DNA of 64,000 bases from Parabacteroides timonensis (GTDB lineage: Bacteria; Bacteroidota; Bacteroidia; Bacteroidales; Tannerellaceae), in the NCBI RefSeq assembly GCF_900128505.1, contig NZ_LT669940.1:964883-1028882 (forward strand), in the 5' to 3' direction. Shown in pieces: positions 16,429 to 25,358 of this stretch. Position 1 is the first letter of the stretch. Every line of letters starts with the position of its first letter. The notes under the pieces were generated by a model. The model ran no database searches, was not told where the DNA came from, and saw only the letters and a program-made list of their open reading frames with translations. The translations under genes and the position numbers were made by a program.

Positions 16429-18576
16429 ATGACAGATATGAATCAAGCAAATGAGGAAAAGGGACGGCTAAAACCGGAGATGATGGAAAATGCTATAGTT
16501 CGATGTAATACAGCGGAAGTTCGTCGGCTGTTGGACGCTGGTTTCGACTTGACGGAAACGCCTTTTCTTCCGGATGGAAGTGAACAGCCACATTATTATG
16601 TGGACATGTTGCTCAAATATTATTGCTTTTATTGCAATTATAAAGAACTGGTGGAGCTCCTGCCTCTTTTCCTGGAACAGGTGGAGCCACTCGATGGTTT
16701 GAAACTCGAAGAAATCGGTCCTACACATGCACAGGAGTATACGGAACAGATTCTCCGTTTCTTATTGGAACATACGATAGACGTAAATGAACAGAACCGA
16801 AGCGGAAATTCCCTTCTGCATGAAAAATTGAAGGATTATCGTAATAAATATATAGGCATGTCGTCTGTTGTTCCACCCGAAAAGAACGAACCTGATATCA
16901 TCCTAGATCTCCTGTTGGAACGAACTGACCTGGATGTCAACCTGATGAACTACGAAGATCTGCCACCTTTGTATTATGCCTGCCGGTATACAACCAGTCG
17001 TATTGTCAGCAAGCTGTTGGAATGCGGTGCCGATCCTTACGTGCTTTGCGGCAAGAAAGGAGCAACCCTGTTGCATGTGGCTTGCGAGAGCGAGAAGATG
17101 GATATCGTACAAACCCTAATCTTGTTCAGCGCAGACATCAACGCAGCCGATGCTGACAGCATAACGCCGCTGCATATTGCTTGCGACAAACAGAATGAAG
17201 AACTGATACAATATTTATTAGAAAACGGGGCCGACCCGATGGCGCGCGACAAATATGGCGATACGCCTCTGCATCTGCTAGTCAAAGATACTAAGCCGCA
17301 AACGACAGCCTGTATTGACTTCTTATTAAAGAAAGGAGCTGATATAAACGCTTTGAACAACAATCTTCGTACCCCTTTCTTTGTCTGTGCAAAAACAACT
17401 GACAACCAGTTCCGCAATCGCAATGGTGTCTTATTGAGATACCTGCTGAGCAAAGGTGCTTATGCCGATACGCAAGATGCCGCCCAGAATAATCCATTAT
17501 ATTATGCAGTAGAAGACGACGATGTGGAACGGGTCAGTTTCCTGCTAAAAGCCGGTGTCGATCCAAACTGGCGAAACGACAGGAATATGAGCCCTTACAA
17601 ACTGGCATTGCAGAAGAACCGCCGATCGATTATCAGCCAGATAGAAAAGTCGCAGGTAACTATTACGGCTGCTCCCGATGATCTCGATGCCGCCTTTATG
17701 GAAGCTTGTGCCGGAGGCAAGCGGGGTGTGGCGGAAATGCTTTTCAAAAGCGGTAATATCGACATAACTTATGTAGACAATCACGGTCGTACGCCGCTTC
17801 ATTATATTGCCCAGGCCGGTATGGTTGCTTTGGCTGACTTTGTTCTGAATAAAGGTGTAGAAATTAACTACACAGATCAGAATGAACAAACAGCCTTGCA
17901 TATAGCGGCCGCATTCCGTCAAAAAGAAATGTTGCACCTGTTGCTGGAACGTGGGGCAGACGGAAATATCCGCGACGACAAAGGGCTGCTTCCTATACAT
18001 TATATAGCACGTAACGGTCAGTTCGATATCTTACAGATGATGCATAACTCCGGCTACGACCTGGAAGTTGCTACTGACAAGGGAGATACGCCTTTGCATA
18101 TGGCTGCCTTTTATCGGACAAGAGAAAACGTGCGCGTGTTGTTGGAAGCCGGTGTATATCCGGATCCGCAAAACAATGATGGCTTTACTCCGTTGCAGTT
18201 TGCCGTACGCGGTAATCAAAAGGAGATCGTCAAACTGCTGGTAGAAAAAGGAGCCGATCTCAGCCGTACGGATACTGATGGCGATGCACCGATCCATTGG
18301 GCTGCCGGACGTGGTCACAAAGACATGGTGCAGCTCCTGATGGAACTGGGTGCCGACATCAATGCTCTGAACGACCGTCATCAGACCGCCCTGCATATCG
18401 CCTTTATTCGCAGAAGCAAGGATATGGCCAAGTTTTTGCTGGAATCCGGTGCCGACTTCGAAATCAAGACTGCCGAAGGAAATTCTTGTATCGATCTGGC
18501 CACAGCAAACGGACAGAAGGAGCTGATAGAATTAATCGGCATTATTCAGCGACGACGTGAAGCTTTGGCAGATTAA
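16429..18576 (+). CDS. Large ankyrin-repeat protein
   Basis: 715 residues, no signal peptide or membrane span, so predicted cytoplasmic. From ~165 to the end it is a nearly continuous array of about fifteen 33-residue ankyrin units (TPLHIACDKQNEELIQYLL, TPLHYIAQAGMVALADFVL, APIHWAAGRGHKDMVQLLM), with a less regular helical N-terminal ~160 residues. Ankyrin arrays bind proteins; the partner is unknown. It precedes the ECF sigma gene by 37 bp, but its role in that locus is doubtful. An in-frame ATG four codons in is an alternative start. Confidence 0.9.
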   Translation: MTDMNQANEEKGRLKPEMMENAIVRCNTAEVRRLLDAGFDLTETPFLPDGSEQPHYYVDMLLKYYCFYCNYKELVELLPLFLEQVEPLDGLKLEEIGPTHAQEYTEQILRFLLEHTIDVNEQNRSGNSLLHEKLKDYRNKYIGMSSVVPPEKNEPDIILDLLLERTDLDVNLMNYEDLPPLYYACRYTTSRIVSKLLECGADPYVLCGKKGATLLHVACESEKMDIVQTLILFSADINAADADSITPLHIACDKQNEELIQYLLENGADPMARDKYGDTPLHLLVKDTKPQTTACIDFLLKKGADINALNNNLRTPFFVCAKTTDNQFRNRNGVLLRYLLSKGAYADTQDAAQNNPLYYAVEDDDVERVSFLLKAGVDPNWRNDRNMSPYKLALQKNRRSIISQIEKSQVTITAAPDDLDAAFMEACAGGKRGVAEMLFKSGNIDITYVDNHGRTPLHYIAQAGMVALADFVLNKGVEINYTDQNEQTALHIAAAFRQKEMLHLLLERGADGNIRDDKGLLPIHYIARNGQFDILQMMHNSGYDLEVATDKGDTPLHMAAFYRTRENVRVLLEAGVYPDPQNNDGFTPLQFAVRGNQKEIVKLLVEKGADLSRTDTDGDAPIHWAAGRGHKDMVQLLMELGADINALNDRHQTALHIAFIRRSKDMAKFLLESGADFEIKTAEGNSCIDLATANGQKELIELIGIIQRRREALAD

Positions 18577-18613
18577 GTATCATTTCGATATTTTTTATTA
18601 ATTTGCGGGCGGA

Positions 18614-19171
18614 ATGGAACTATTAGAGGAGAAACTAATCTTAAAAAATATCGCGGCAGGAAATGTTGATGCCTTCGAACGGCTTTTTTTCTGCTACCAA
18701 CCTCGGTTGGTTCACTTCCTTGTCGGCTTGACGCACGACAAGGAAGTGAGTCGGGATATTGCCCAAGATTTGTTTCTCTCGTTATGGAAAGACCGTGAAA
18801 AATTGAAGGAGGTAAACTCCTTTTCCTCTTACCTTTTTCAAATGGCCCGTTTTACAGTGTTTGATTATTTCGACCGCCTGGCCGTTTTAGAAAGGTACAC
18901 GAATGAATTTCTGTTGGAGGTTTCCGTCTCTCAATCGGACGAGGAAGCTATCTTTGCACATGAATTACAAAATATTATCAACCAGACTGTCGAACAAATG
19001 TCTCCCCAGCGGAAACTGGTCTATCAGATGAGCCGTGAACAAGGTTTGTCGAATGATGAGATTGCTTCTCATCTGGGGATCAGTAAACGTACTGTGGAAA
19101 ACCATCTGACAGCAGCCCTTGCCATTCTTCGCAAGGTTCTTTATCTTTTTTTTCTTACTTATTTGAGTTAA
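18614..19171 (+). CDS. ECF-type RNA polymerase sigma factor
   Basis: 185 residues. Region 2 (DAFERLFFCYQPRLVHFLVG, DIAQDLFLSLWKDREKL) and region 4 (MSPQRKLVYQMSREQGLSN, EIASHLGISKRTVENHL) are clear and region 1 is absent. The C-terminus ends in a short hydrophobic tail (VLYLFFLTYLS), a feature I recall for several Bacteroidetes sigma factors paired with FecR regulators. It is the first gene of a sigma/anti-sigma/SusC/SusD locus. By analogy, glycan sensing through the SusC-like receptor would release it to activate the downstream genes. Confidence 0.93.
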   Translation: MELLEEKLILKNIAAGNVDAFERLFFCYQPRLVHFLVGLTHDKEVSRDIAQDLFLSLWKDREKLKEVNSFSSYLFQMARFTVFDYFDRLAVLERYTNEFLLEVSVSQSDEEAIFAHELQNIINQTVEQMSPQRKLVYQMSREQGLSNDEIASHLGISKRTVENHLTAALAILRKVLYLFFLTYLS

Positions 19172-19290
19172 GAGACTACAACCTTGATGCTACCCGTTAG
19201 TTCCGGAACCAAAATATTTTCAAAAAAAGTTGATTGTTGATTGTGTGTGTCGTTGCCGTTAACCTACTTCAATATAAAGACGGATATTTT

Positions 19291-20286
19291 ATGGAAGAAA
19301 ACAACAAGACAAAACAACTCATGCGGCTATATTTCGGAAAACATTTTTCCCGATACGGGCGTATATTGTTTGGCCGTTGGCTGAAAGCGGATGATGAAAG
19401 ATCGCAAAAGCTGGAGGCGTTGCAGGATATCTGGAAGGAAACAGATGCGGAAGCGACAGAATCTACGCATCGTGACTGGATGGCTTTGCAAAAACTGTTG
19501 TTGACAGAACCGGCTCAAAAACGTATAATCCCTTTGTACCGTCAGGTGTTTAAATATGCAGCTGTCATTGTACTGATGTTGATGACTGCCGGTACGACTT
19601 ATTGGGCGACCAATCGTTTTAAGCCTGTCCGTCACGTAGAAATGGCTCAGATATTTGTTCCTTACGGGGAAAGTAAAGAGGTTTTATTGCCCGATGGCTC
19701 AAAAGTGTGGGTCGATGCCGGTTCTTTGCTGGTCTATCCGAAAGATTTTACAGATACTGATACACGTACGGTTTATCTTACGGGCGAAGCAGCATTTTCC
19801 GTTCAAAAGAATCCGGCACAACCATTTATAGTGAAAACAACTTATCTGGATGTGCAGGCACTGGGAACTGTCTTTACTGTAGAAGCTTATCCGAACGATT
19901 CCTGCTCGATGGCTACGCTGGAAGAAGGAAGTGTGCTTGTTTCAGTCAATGATGAAGGTATCGAGCCTACTCTGTTAAAGCCGGATCAGCAATTGATCTA
20001 TTCCCATACAGCCCATACCGTAACAGTTCATGCTGTCGATGCATCCATATACAATATGGAAAGGGATGGTTACCTGATTTTCGAAAATATTCCGTTCAAT
20101 CGTCTGATAGCTTCTTTGGAGCGTAAGTTTAACGTGACAATCCATTATAATTCACAAAAATATGCAGGTGAATATTATAATGTCAAATTCTCTCCGAACG
20201 AGAATCTGGATGATGTGCTGAATGTGCTGCGGCAATTGGTTGGCATACATTACACTGTGAAAGGGAAAGTGGTATTTATAAACTAA
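19291..20286 (+). CDS. FecR-family anti-sigma factor
   Basis: 331 residues from the ATG at 19291 (MEENNKTKQLMRLYFG); the frame runs 19 codons further upstream without family resemblance. A cytoplasmic sigma-binding N-terminal part is followed by one membrane span at ~84-105 (YAAVIVLMLMTAGTTYWAT). Next come the periplasmic FecR domain (VPYGESKEVLLPDGSKVWVD, VYLTGEAAFSV) and a C-terminal DUF4974/STN-like domain (YLIFENIPFNRLIASLERKF). It probably inhibits the ECF factor encoded upstream and receives its signal from the STN domain of the adjacent SusC. Confidence 0.93.
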   Translation: MEENNKTKQLMRLYFGKHFSRYGRILFGRWLKADDERSQKLEALQDIWKETDAEATESTHRDWMALQKLLLTEPAQKRIIPLYRQVFKYAAVIVLMLMTAGTTYWATNRFKPVRHVEMAQIFVPYGESKEVLLPDGSKVWVDAGSLLVYPKDFTDTDTRTVYLTGEAAFSVQKNPAQPFIVKTTYLDVQALGTVFTVEAYPNDSCSMATLEEGSVLVSVNDEGIEPTLLKPDQQLIYSHTAHTVTVHAVDASIYNMERDGYLIFENIPFNRLIASLERKFNVTIHYNSQKYAGEYYNVKFSPNENLDDVLNVLRQLVGIHYTVKGKVVFIN

Positions 20287-20306
20287 AAATAGAGGAGGAT
20301 ACAAAT

Positions 20307-20378
20307 ATGAACAAAAGAAAACCGGAAAGACAGAAAGTGCGAAAATCCCTCTTCCCGGAATTCGAAATCGAATCTTGA
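20307..20378 (+). CDS. Possible 23-residue basic peptide with strong ribosome-binding site
   Basis: Between the anti-sigma and SusC genes an ATG at 20307 opens a 23-codon frame (MNKRKPERQKVRKSLFPEF, then EIES). An AGAGGAGGA stretch lies 8-16 bp upstream, unusually strong for Bacteroidetes, whose genes rarely use Shine-Dalgarno sequences. It may be a small protein or a translated leader. No homology is recognised and the coding signal is weak, so this is a candidate only. Confidence 0.3.
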   Translation: MNKRKPERQKVRKSLFPEFEIES

Positions 20379-20432
20379 ACATCGTTGGATTGACGAGTAA
20401 ATCGTCTGGTTTTATTAATATTCAATTTTCAA

Positions 20433-23400
20433 ATGTACAAATATATGAAATTAACTAATCTAATACCTATAAATAACAGAAAAAGCATCTCCAGATTGCT
20501 ATTAGTAACGGCGTTGTCTTCTTGCAGCCTGTTCGGCTATGCGCAGCAACAGCAGGTAAAACTAACAGGAAATAATATAACCTTAAAAGCTGCTTTCAAG
20601 CAGATAGAGCAGCAAACAAAATTGTTTGTAGACTATAATACACAGGAAGTAAACGACTCACGCCTTGTCTCCCGTTTACCCAAGAATAGCAGTGTAAAAG
20701 AGGTGTTAAACCAGTTGCTGGAAGGAACCGGCTGCTCAGCCAGTTTTAGCAATGGGCATATCATTATTACGAAACAAGTAAAACAAGAAGGTAAGTTAAA
20801 GAGAGTATCAGGTGTTGTAAAAGATGAAAGAGGAGAGCCCATCATCGGTGCGAATATTGTTGTAAAAGGAACAACCAACGGTACGATAACCGATATGGAC
20901 GGGAATTTCAGTTTCGAAACTCCGGAGAATGCCATATTGCTTATCTCTTATATCGGATATGCTCCGACAGAAATGAAACTGAAGGGGCAAAGTTCGTTTA
21001 ATGTAATTTTAAAAGAAGATACGGAATTGCTGGATGAAGTGGTGGTGGTAGGATATGGAACAGTAAAGAAAGGCAATCTGACCACGTCAGTAACGTCGGT
21101 AAAATCTGAAACATTGCAAAACCGCCCGATTCAAACCGTTACGGATGCTCTTCAGGGAGAGGTGGCCGGTTTGAATATTACGAGTTCGGGACGTCCCGGA
21201 GAAGCCTCAAAGATGCAATTGCGTGGTGCAACATCATTAAACGAAAGCGGTTCCCCTTTGGTTTTGATTGATGGTGTGCCGGGTGAATTTAACTATTTGA
21301 ATGTTGATGATATTGACAATGTTACAGTATTGAAGGATGCAGCTTCGGCTGCTATTTACGGTTCCAGGGCAGCCCATGGTGTCATATTGGTGACAACCAA
21401 GCGAGGAAAAACAGGCAAGCCAACCTTCCGCTACAATGGTTATGTAGGGATAAACACACCTACCGATATGCCCGAGACGTTGAGTTCGGCAGAATATGCA
21501 ACAGTTCTTAATGAGGCTTACCGGAATATTGATAAATCGGCGGTTTACTCTACTGAGGATATCGCTAAATTTGCAAGTGGCGAGGATTTGAATCGTTACC
21601 CCAGCACCAACTGGCTGGATTTAATGTTTCAAAATAGTATTTCCACACGCCATTCTATTACGGCATCAGGTGGTAATGAAACTGTGAAATATCACCTGAG
21701 TGGTGGTCTTGACCATCAGACGGGCGTTATTCCGGAAATCTCTCAGAATGTTTTCAATGTGCGCTCTAATGTAGATGTAGCCATAACCAAGCGCTTCGGA
21801 ATTTCTTTCGACTTCCGTTATATTCAGCGTAAGAAAGATGAGGTATTGGGGTTTAATGACATTATAAAGGACGTATATAAGATGAATCCTACCCAGGTGG
21901 CTTATTATACGGATGGAACGTATGGCTATAACTCCAGTTTGATTATTAATCCGATAGCTTATCTGAAGGAGCGCGGACATGGCTATCAAGATAAGCACGA
22001 TGCCAGTGGCGTATTTAAGTTGGATTATGAAATATTGGACGGACTGAAGTTCTCCGGTATCGCCAATGTGAATTATGTATTTGATAATACCTCTTCCCGT
22101 GCCAGAAAAATCTATTTTACTGAATACTTTACACAAAAGCAATATGAGAATGGCGTTAATTCTCTGAAAGAAGAGCGAGATTTCCGGCAATATTATAATC
22201 TGCAGGCATTGCTAAATTATAAGAAGAAGTTTAAGGAACATAATTTCGATATATTGGCAGGCTTTCAGTCGGAAAGTGAAAGTAAGAATAATGTAGATGC
22301 TTTCCGAGATGGCTTTCCGACAGATTTGATTTATGTGCTGGATGCAGGCTCAAAAGATGCATGGTCGAACGAAGGGACAGCAGAGCATTGGAGCATTGCT
22401 TCGGTGATAGGTAGAATCAATTATGATTATGCGGGAAAGTATATGTTGTCTGCCAGTTTCCGTTCTGACGGCTCTTCTAATTTTGCCAAAGGTCACCGCT
22501 GGTCTACCTTCCCGACAGTCTCTGCCGCCTGGCGTGTGACGGGAGAATCGTTTATGAAGAATACAACACATATTCTGGATGATTTAAAGATCCGTGCTTC
22601 CTGGGGTATGGCCGGTGCCTCTTCCGGACTGACTGATAAGGATACAGGCATGAGTCTTTATCCCAGTTATACAACTATAACGATGGGCAATGTTGTTTTA
22701 AATGGTCTTTATAGTCAAAGTGCTTATTTGAAATCGTTGGGTAATACTAATTTGAATTGGGAGAAAACCTATATGTTTGATATTGGTTTGGATGCTCAGT
22801 TTCTTGGCAATCGTTTGAGTGTCGTTGCTGATTATTACTCTAAAGATACTCGTGCCATTCTGATAGAAATGCCTGTTCCAATGGAGTATGGTTTAGGAAA
22901 ACCTAAAATGAATATAGGAAAAGTCTCCAATCGTGGTTGGGAATTGGAAGTAGGCTGGACCGATCAGATAAAAGATTTCCGGTATAGTATTCGTGCAAAT
23001 GTGTCTGATAATAAGAATGAAGTAAAGGATATTGGTGGTTCGAATGCCTGGATTAGTGATAACACCTATACCAATGTTGGTTATCCTATCAAATCAATTT
23101 ATGGTTACGAGGCTATGGGATTATTCCAGTCGGAGGAAGAAATAGCAAATGCTCCTTTCCAAAATGTAAAAAATAAACCAGGTGATGTACGCTATGTAGA
23201 TCAGAATAAAGACAATAAGATTGATGGAGAAGACAGGGTTATTATTGGAGACCCGAATCCACATTACTTATTCGGACTGCGCCTGAGTGGTGAATACAAA
23301 GGTTTTGATTTATCAATGTTTTTTCAGGGTATTGGGAAAAAGGATTATATCATGACTGGTCCTGGTGTGCGTCCTTTTAATGATAGTCCACTTATGAAAC

Positions 23401-23726
23401 AGCATATGGATTATTGGTCTGAGACGAATAGGGATGCTGCTTATCCCAGAGTGCAACCGAATGCAGAGGGTAATTTTAATTATGAACATTCTGATTTCTG
23501 GAAAATCAATGGAGGTTATCTCCGCTTGAAGAACCTGCAGTTAGGATATAAGCTTCCACAAACAGCACTGTCAGCAGTAGGATTAAGATATATGCGTGTA
23601 TTTTTCTCTGCTACAAATCTGTTTACGATTGATAATTTTGTGCCAGGCTATGACCCGGAAACGGAGAATGCATTTACTTATCCGTTGGCAAAAACATATT
23701 CTTTCGGTTTGAATGTTGAATTTTAA
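20433..23726 (+). CDS. SusC/RagA-type TonB-dependent receptor with STN domain
   Basis: 1097 residues. Signal peptide (LLLVTALSSCSLFGYAQ), STN domain at ~45-110 (LKAAFKQIEQQTKLFVDYN), carboxypeptidase-regulatory-like domain (~124-200, VSGVVKDERGEPIIGANIVV), TonB-box/plug junction (DEVVVVGYGTVKKGNLTTSV), plug, and 22-strand barrel ending SFGLNVEF. With its SusD partner it would form the outer-membrane pedal-bin importer for glycan oligosaccharides. The STN domain matches regulation by the FecR/ECF pair just upstream. An in-frame ATG at 20445 is an alternative start. Confidence 0.95.
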   Translation: MYKYMKLTNLIPINNRKSISRLLLVTALSSCSLFGYAQQQQVKLTGNNITLKAAFKQIEQQTKLFVDYNTQEVNDSRLVSRLPKNSSVKEVLNQLLEGTGCSASFSNGHIIITKQVKQEGKLKRVSGVVKDERGEPIIGANIVVKGTTNGTITDMDGNFSFETPENAILLISYIGYAPTEMKLKGQSSFNVILKEDTELLDEVVVVGYGTVKKGNLTTSVTSVKSETLQNRPIQTVTDALQGEVAGLNITSSGRPGEASKMQLRGATSLNESGSPLVLIDGVPGEFNYLNVDDIDNVTVLKDAASAAIYGSRAAHGVILVTTKRGKTGKPTFRYNGYVGINTPTDMPETLSSAEYATVLNEAYRNIDKSAVYSTEDIAKFASGEDLNRYPSTNWLDLMFQNSISTRHSITASGGNETVKYHLSGGLDHQTGVIPEISQNVFNVRSNVDVAITKRFGISFDFRYIQRKKDEVLGFNDIIKDVYKMNPTQVAYYTDGTYGYNSSLIINPIAYLKERGHGYQDKHDASGVFKLDYEILDGLKFSGIANVNYVFDNTSSRARKIYFTEYFTQKQYENGVNSLKEERDFRQYYNLQALLNYKKKFKEHNFDILAGFQSESESKNNVDAFRDGFPTDLIYVLDAGSKDAWSNEGTAEHWSIASVIGRINYDYAGKYMLSASFRSDGSSNFAKGHRWSTFPTVSAAWRVTGESFMKNTTHILDDLKIRASWGMAGASSGLTDKDTGMSLYPSYTTITMGNVVLNGLYSQSAYLKSLGNTNLNWEKTYMFDIGLDAQFLGNRLSVVADYYSKDTRAILIEMPVPMEYGLGKPKMNIGKVSNRGWELEVGWTDQIKDFRYSIRANVSDNKNEVKDIGGSNAWISDNTYTNVGYPIKSIYGYEAMGLFQSEEEIANAPFQNVKNKPGDVRYVDQNKDNKIDGEDRVIIGDPNPHYLFGLRLSGEYKGFDLSMFFQGIGKKDYIMTGPGVRPFNDSPLMKQHMDYWSETNRDAAYPRVQPNAEGNFNYEHSDFWKINGGYLRLKNLQLGYKLPQTALSAVGLRYMRVFFSATNLFTIDNFVPGYDPETENAFTYPLAKTYSFGLNVEF

Positions 23727-23738
23727 AACAAAGATGGT

Positions 23739-25340
23739 ATGAAAAAAATAATAAAATATGCATTATTTGTATGCTTGGTTTGTAATGGAATTAGTTGTAA
23801 TTCGTTTTTAGATATGCCGCCTTTGCATGAAATATCAGATGAGAACTGGTGGCAGGATGCCAGTCAGGCTCAAATGATGGTAGACAATTGTTATACATTT
23901 TTACCTGATCATGAGATTGTCCCTTACCGGGATGGCTATTCGGATAATGCTATCTGGCGTGCCCAAAATGCAATGGGAGATGGCTCATTGACGGCTACTT
24001 CTGATAATGTAAAGAATGAATGGAAATATGCAGATATCGCTCAACTGAATTATGTATTGGAAGGTCTTGAGAAATCAAAAGAGAATTTTTCTGAAGACGT
24101 CTATTCTCACATGACGGCAGAGGTTCGTTTTATTCGGGCATTTCTTTATTATGATATGATGTTCTACTTTGGCGATATTCCTTTGGTGACAAAATTATTA
24201 ACAGTAGAGGAATCGAAGCAAACCGGACGTACTCCAAGAGCAGAGGTTCTAAGCTTTATAATGCAGGAGTTGAAAGAAGCGTTAATTGATATTCAAAAAA
24301 ATCCAACAGAAGATACAGGACGTGTGAATGAAATGGTGGTCCGTTCTTTTTTAGCTCGTGTTTGTCTGTATGAGAAAGATTATGAATCAGTGTTGGAACA
24401 TACTTCCGCTGTTATGAAAAGTGGAAAATATGCTTTATATCCTTCTTATGAAGATTTATTCAGACCGCAGGCGGATGGAAATAACAAGGAAGTTATATTT
24501 GAATTTCAATATTCAAATCCATTGAAACTACACGATTTGAATCGTAATTTATCGGCAGGTGCATCGCCTTATGCCGGTTGGGGGCGTGTAATGCCCCTGG
24601 AAAATATGGTGGATGAATATGAATGCATTGAAGGACATCCTTTTGCCGACTGTAAATCTTTGGGCTGTAAGCATGCTGAAGCAAGAGAAGCCATAGAGAC
24701 AGAAGGACTGTATGGCGAATATGAATTCAGAGACCCTCGTTTGAAATCGACCGTAGTTACTCCAGGCTGGGAATGGAAGAAAAATGGTGTAACCACTTTT
24801 GTATTCGACCCGGCTGATAAAAACGGCTTGGATTATATAAAAAACAAACCTTGGAGTACTGGTTATGTGATTACCAAATGGGTGGATATGACAGGTGAGA
24901 ATGCAGACCGTGTAAAAGCGTATAAAAATATAACTTTGTTGCGTTATGCCGATGTATTGCTGATGAGGGCCGAGGCTTTGATTGAACTGAATAAAGATTT
25001 GCAGGAGGCTGGAGCTTTGATTAATCAGATTAGAGATAGAGCAGGAATGCCTCATATCGACATGGCAGGACAGACAGAGATGCGAAAAAAACTTCGCCAC
25101 GAACGTCGCATAGAATTAGCTTACGAAGGCTTGCGTTACTATGATATTGTTCGTTGGAGAATTTGCGACCAGGTGAAGAGTGGAGATATGTATGGTTTTG
25201 CCATAAGAAATGAAGAAACAGGCAAGAGAGAGAATATCTTCATGGAAAAACGTGTTTGGAAAGACCACATGTATGTGTGGCCTATCCCACAGGATGCACG
25301 CGACTTGAATCCGAGTTTAGGACAAAATACTGGATGGTAA
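23739..25340 (+). CDS. SusD/RagB-type glycan-binding lipoprotein
   Basis: 533 residues. Lipoprotein signal with cysteine at ~20 (CLVCNGISCNSFLDMPP), N-terminal SusD-like TPR region (VDNCYTFLPDHEIVPYRDGY, MTAEVRFIRAFLYYDMMFYF) and the conserved C-terminal RHERRIELAYEGLRYYDIVRW motif. It lies 12 bp after the SusC gene and is the lid and binding partner of that transporter. The substrate cannot be read directly; the next gene points to a uronic-acid-containing glycan. Confidence 0.95.
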   Translation: MKKIIKYALFVCLVCNGISCNSFLDMPPLHEISDENWWQDASQAQMMVDNCYTFLPDHEIVPYRDGYSDNAIWRAQNAMGDGSLTATSDNVKNEWKYADIAQLNYVLEGLEKSKENFSEDVYSHMTAEVRFIRAFLYYDMMFYFGDIPLVTKLLTVEESKQTGRTPRAEVLSFIMQELKEALIDIQKNPTEDTGRVNEMVVRSFLARVCLYEKDYESVLEHTSAVMKSGKYALYPSYEDLFRPQADGNNKEVIFEFQYSNPLKLHDLNRNLSAGASPYAGWGRVMPLENMVDEYECIEGHPFADCKSLGCKHAEAREAIETEGLYGEYEFRDPRLKSTVVTPGWEWKKNGVTTFVFDPADKNGLDYIKNKPWSTGYVITKWVDMTGENADRVKAYKNITLLRYADVLLMRAEALIELNKDLQEAGALINQIRDRAGMPHIDMAGQTEMRKKLRHERRIELAYEGLRYYDIVRWRICDQVKSGDMYGFAIRNEETGKRENIFMEKRVWKDHMYVWPIPQDARDLNPSLGQNTGW

Positions 25341-25358
25341 CTTATTAAAATAAAAAAG

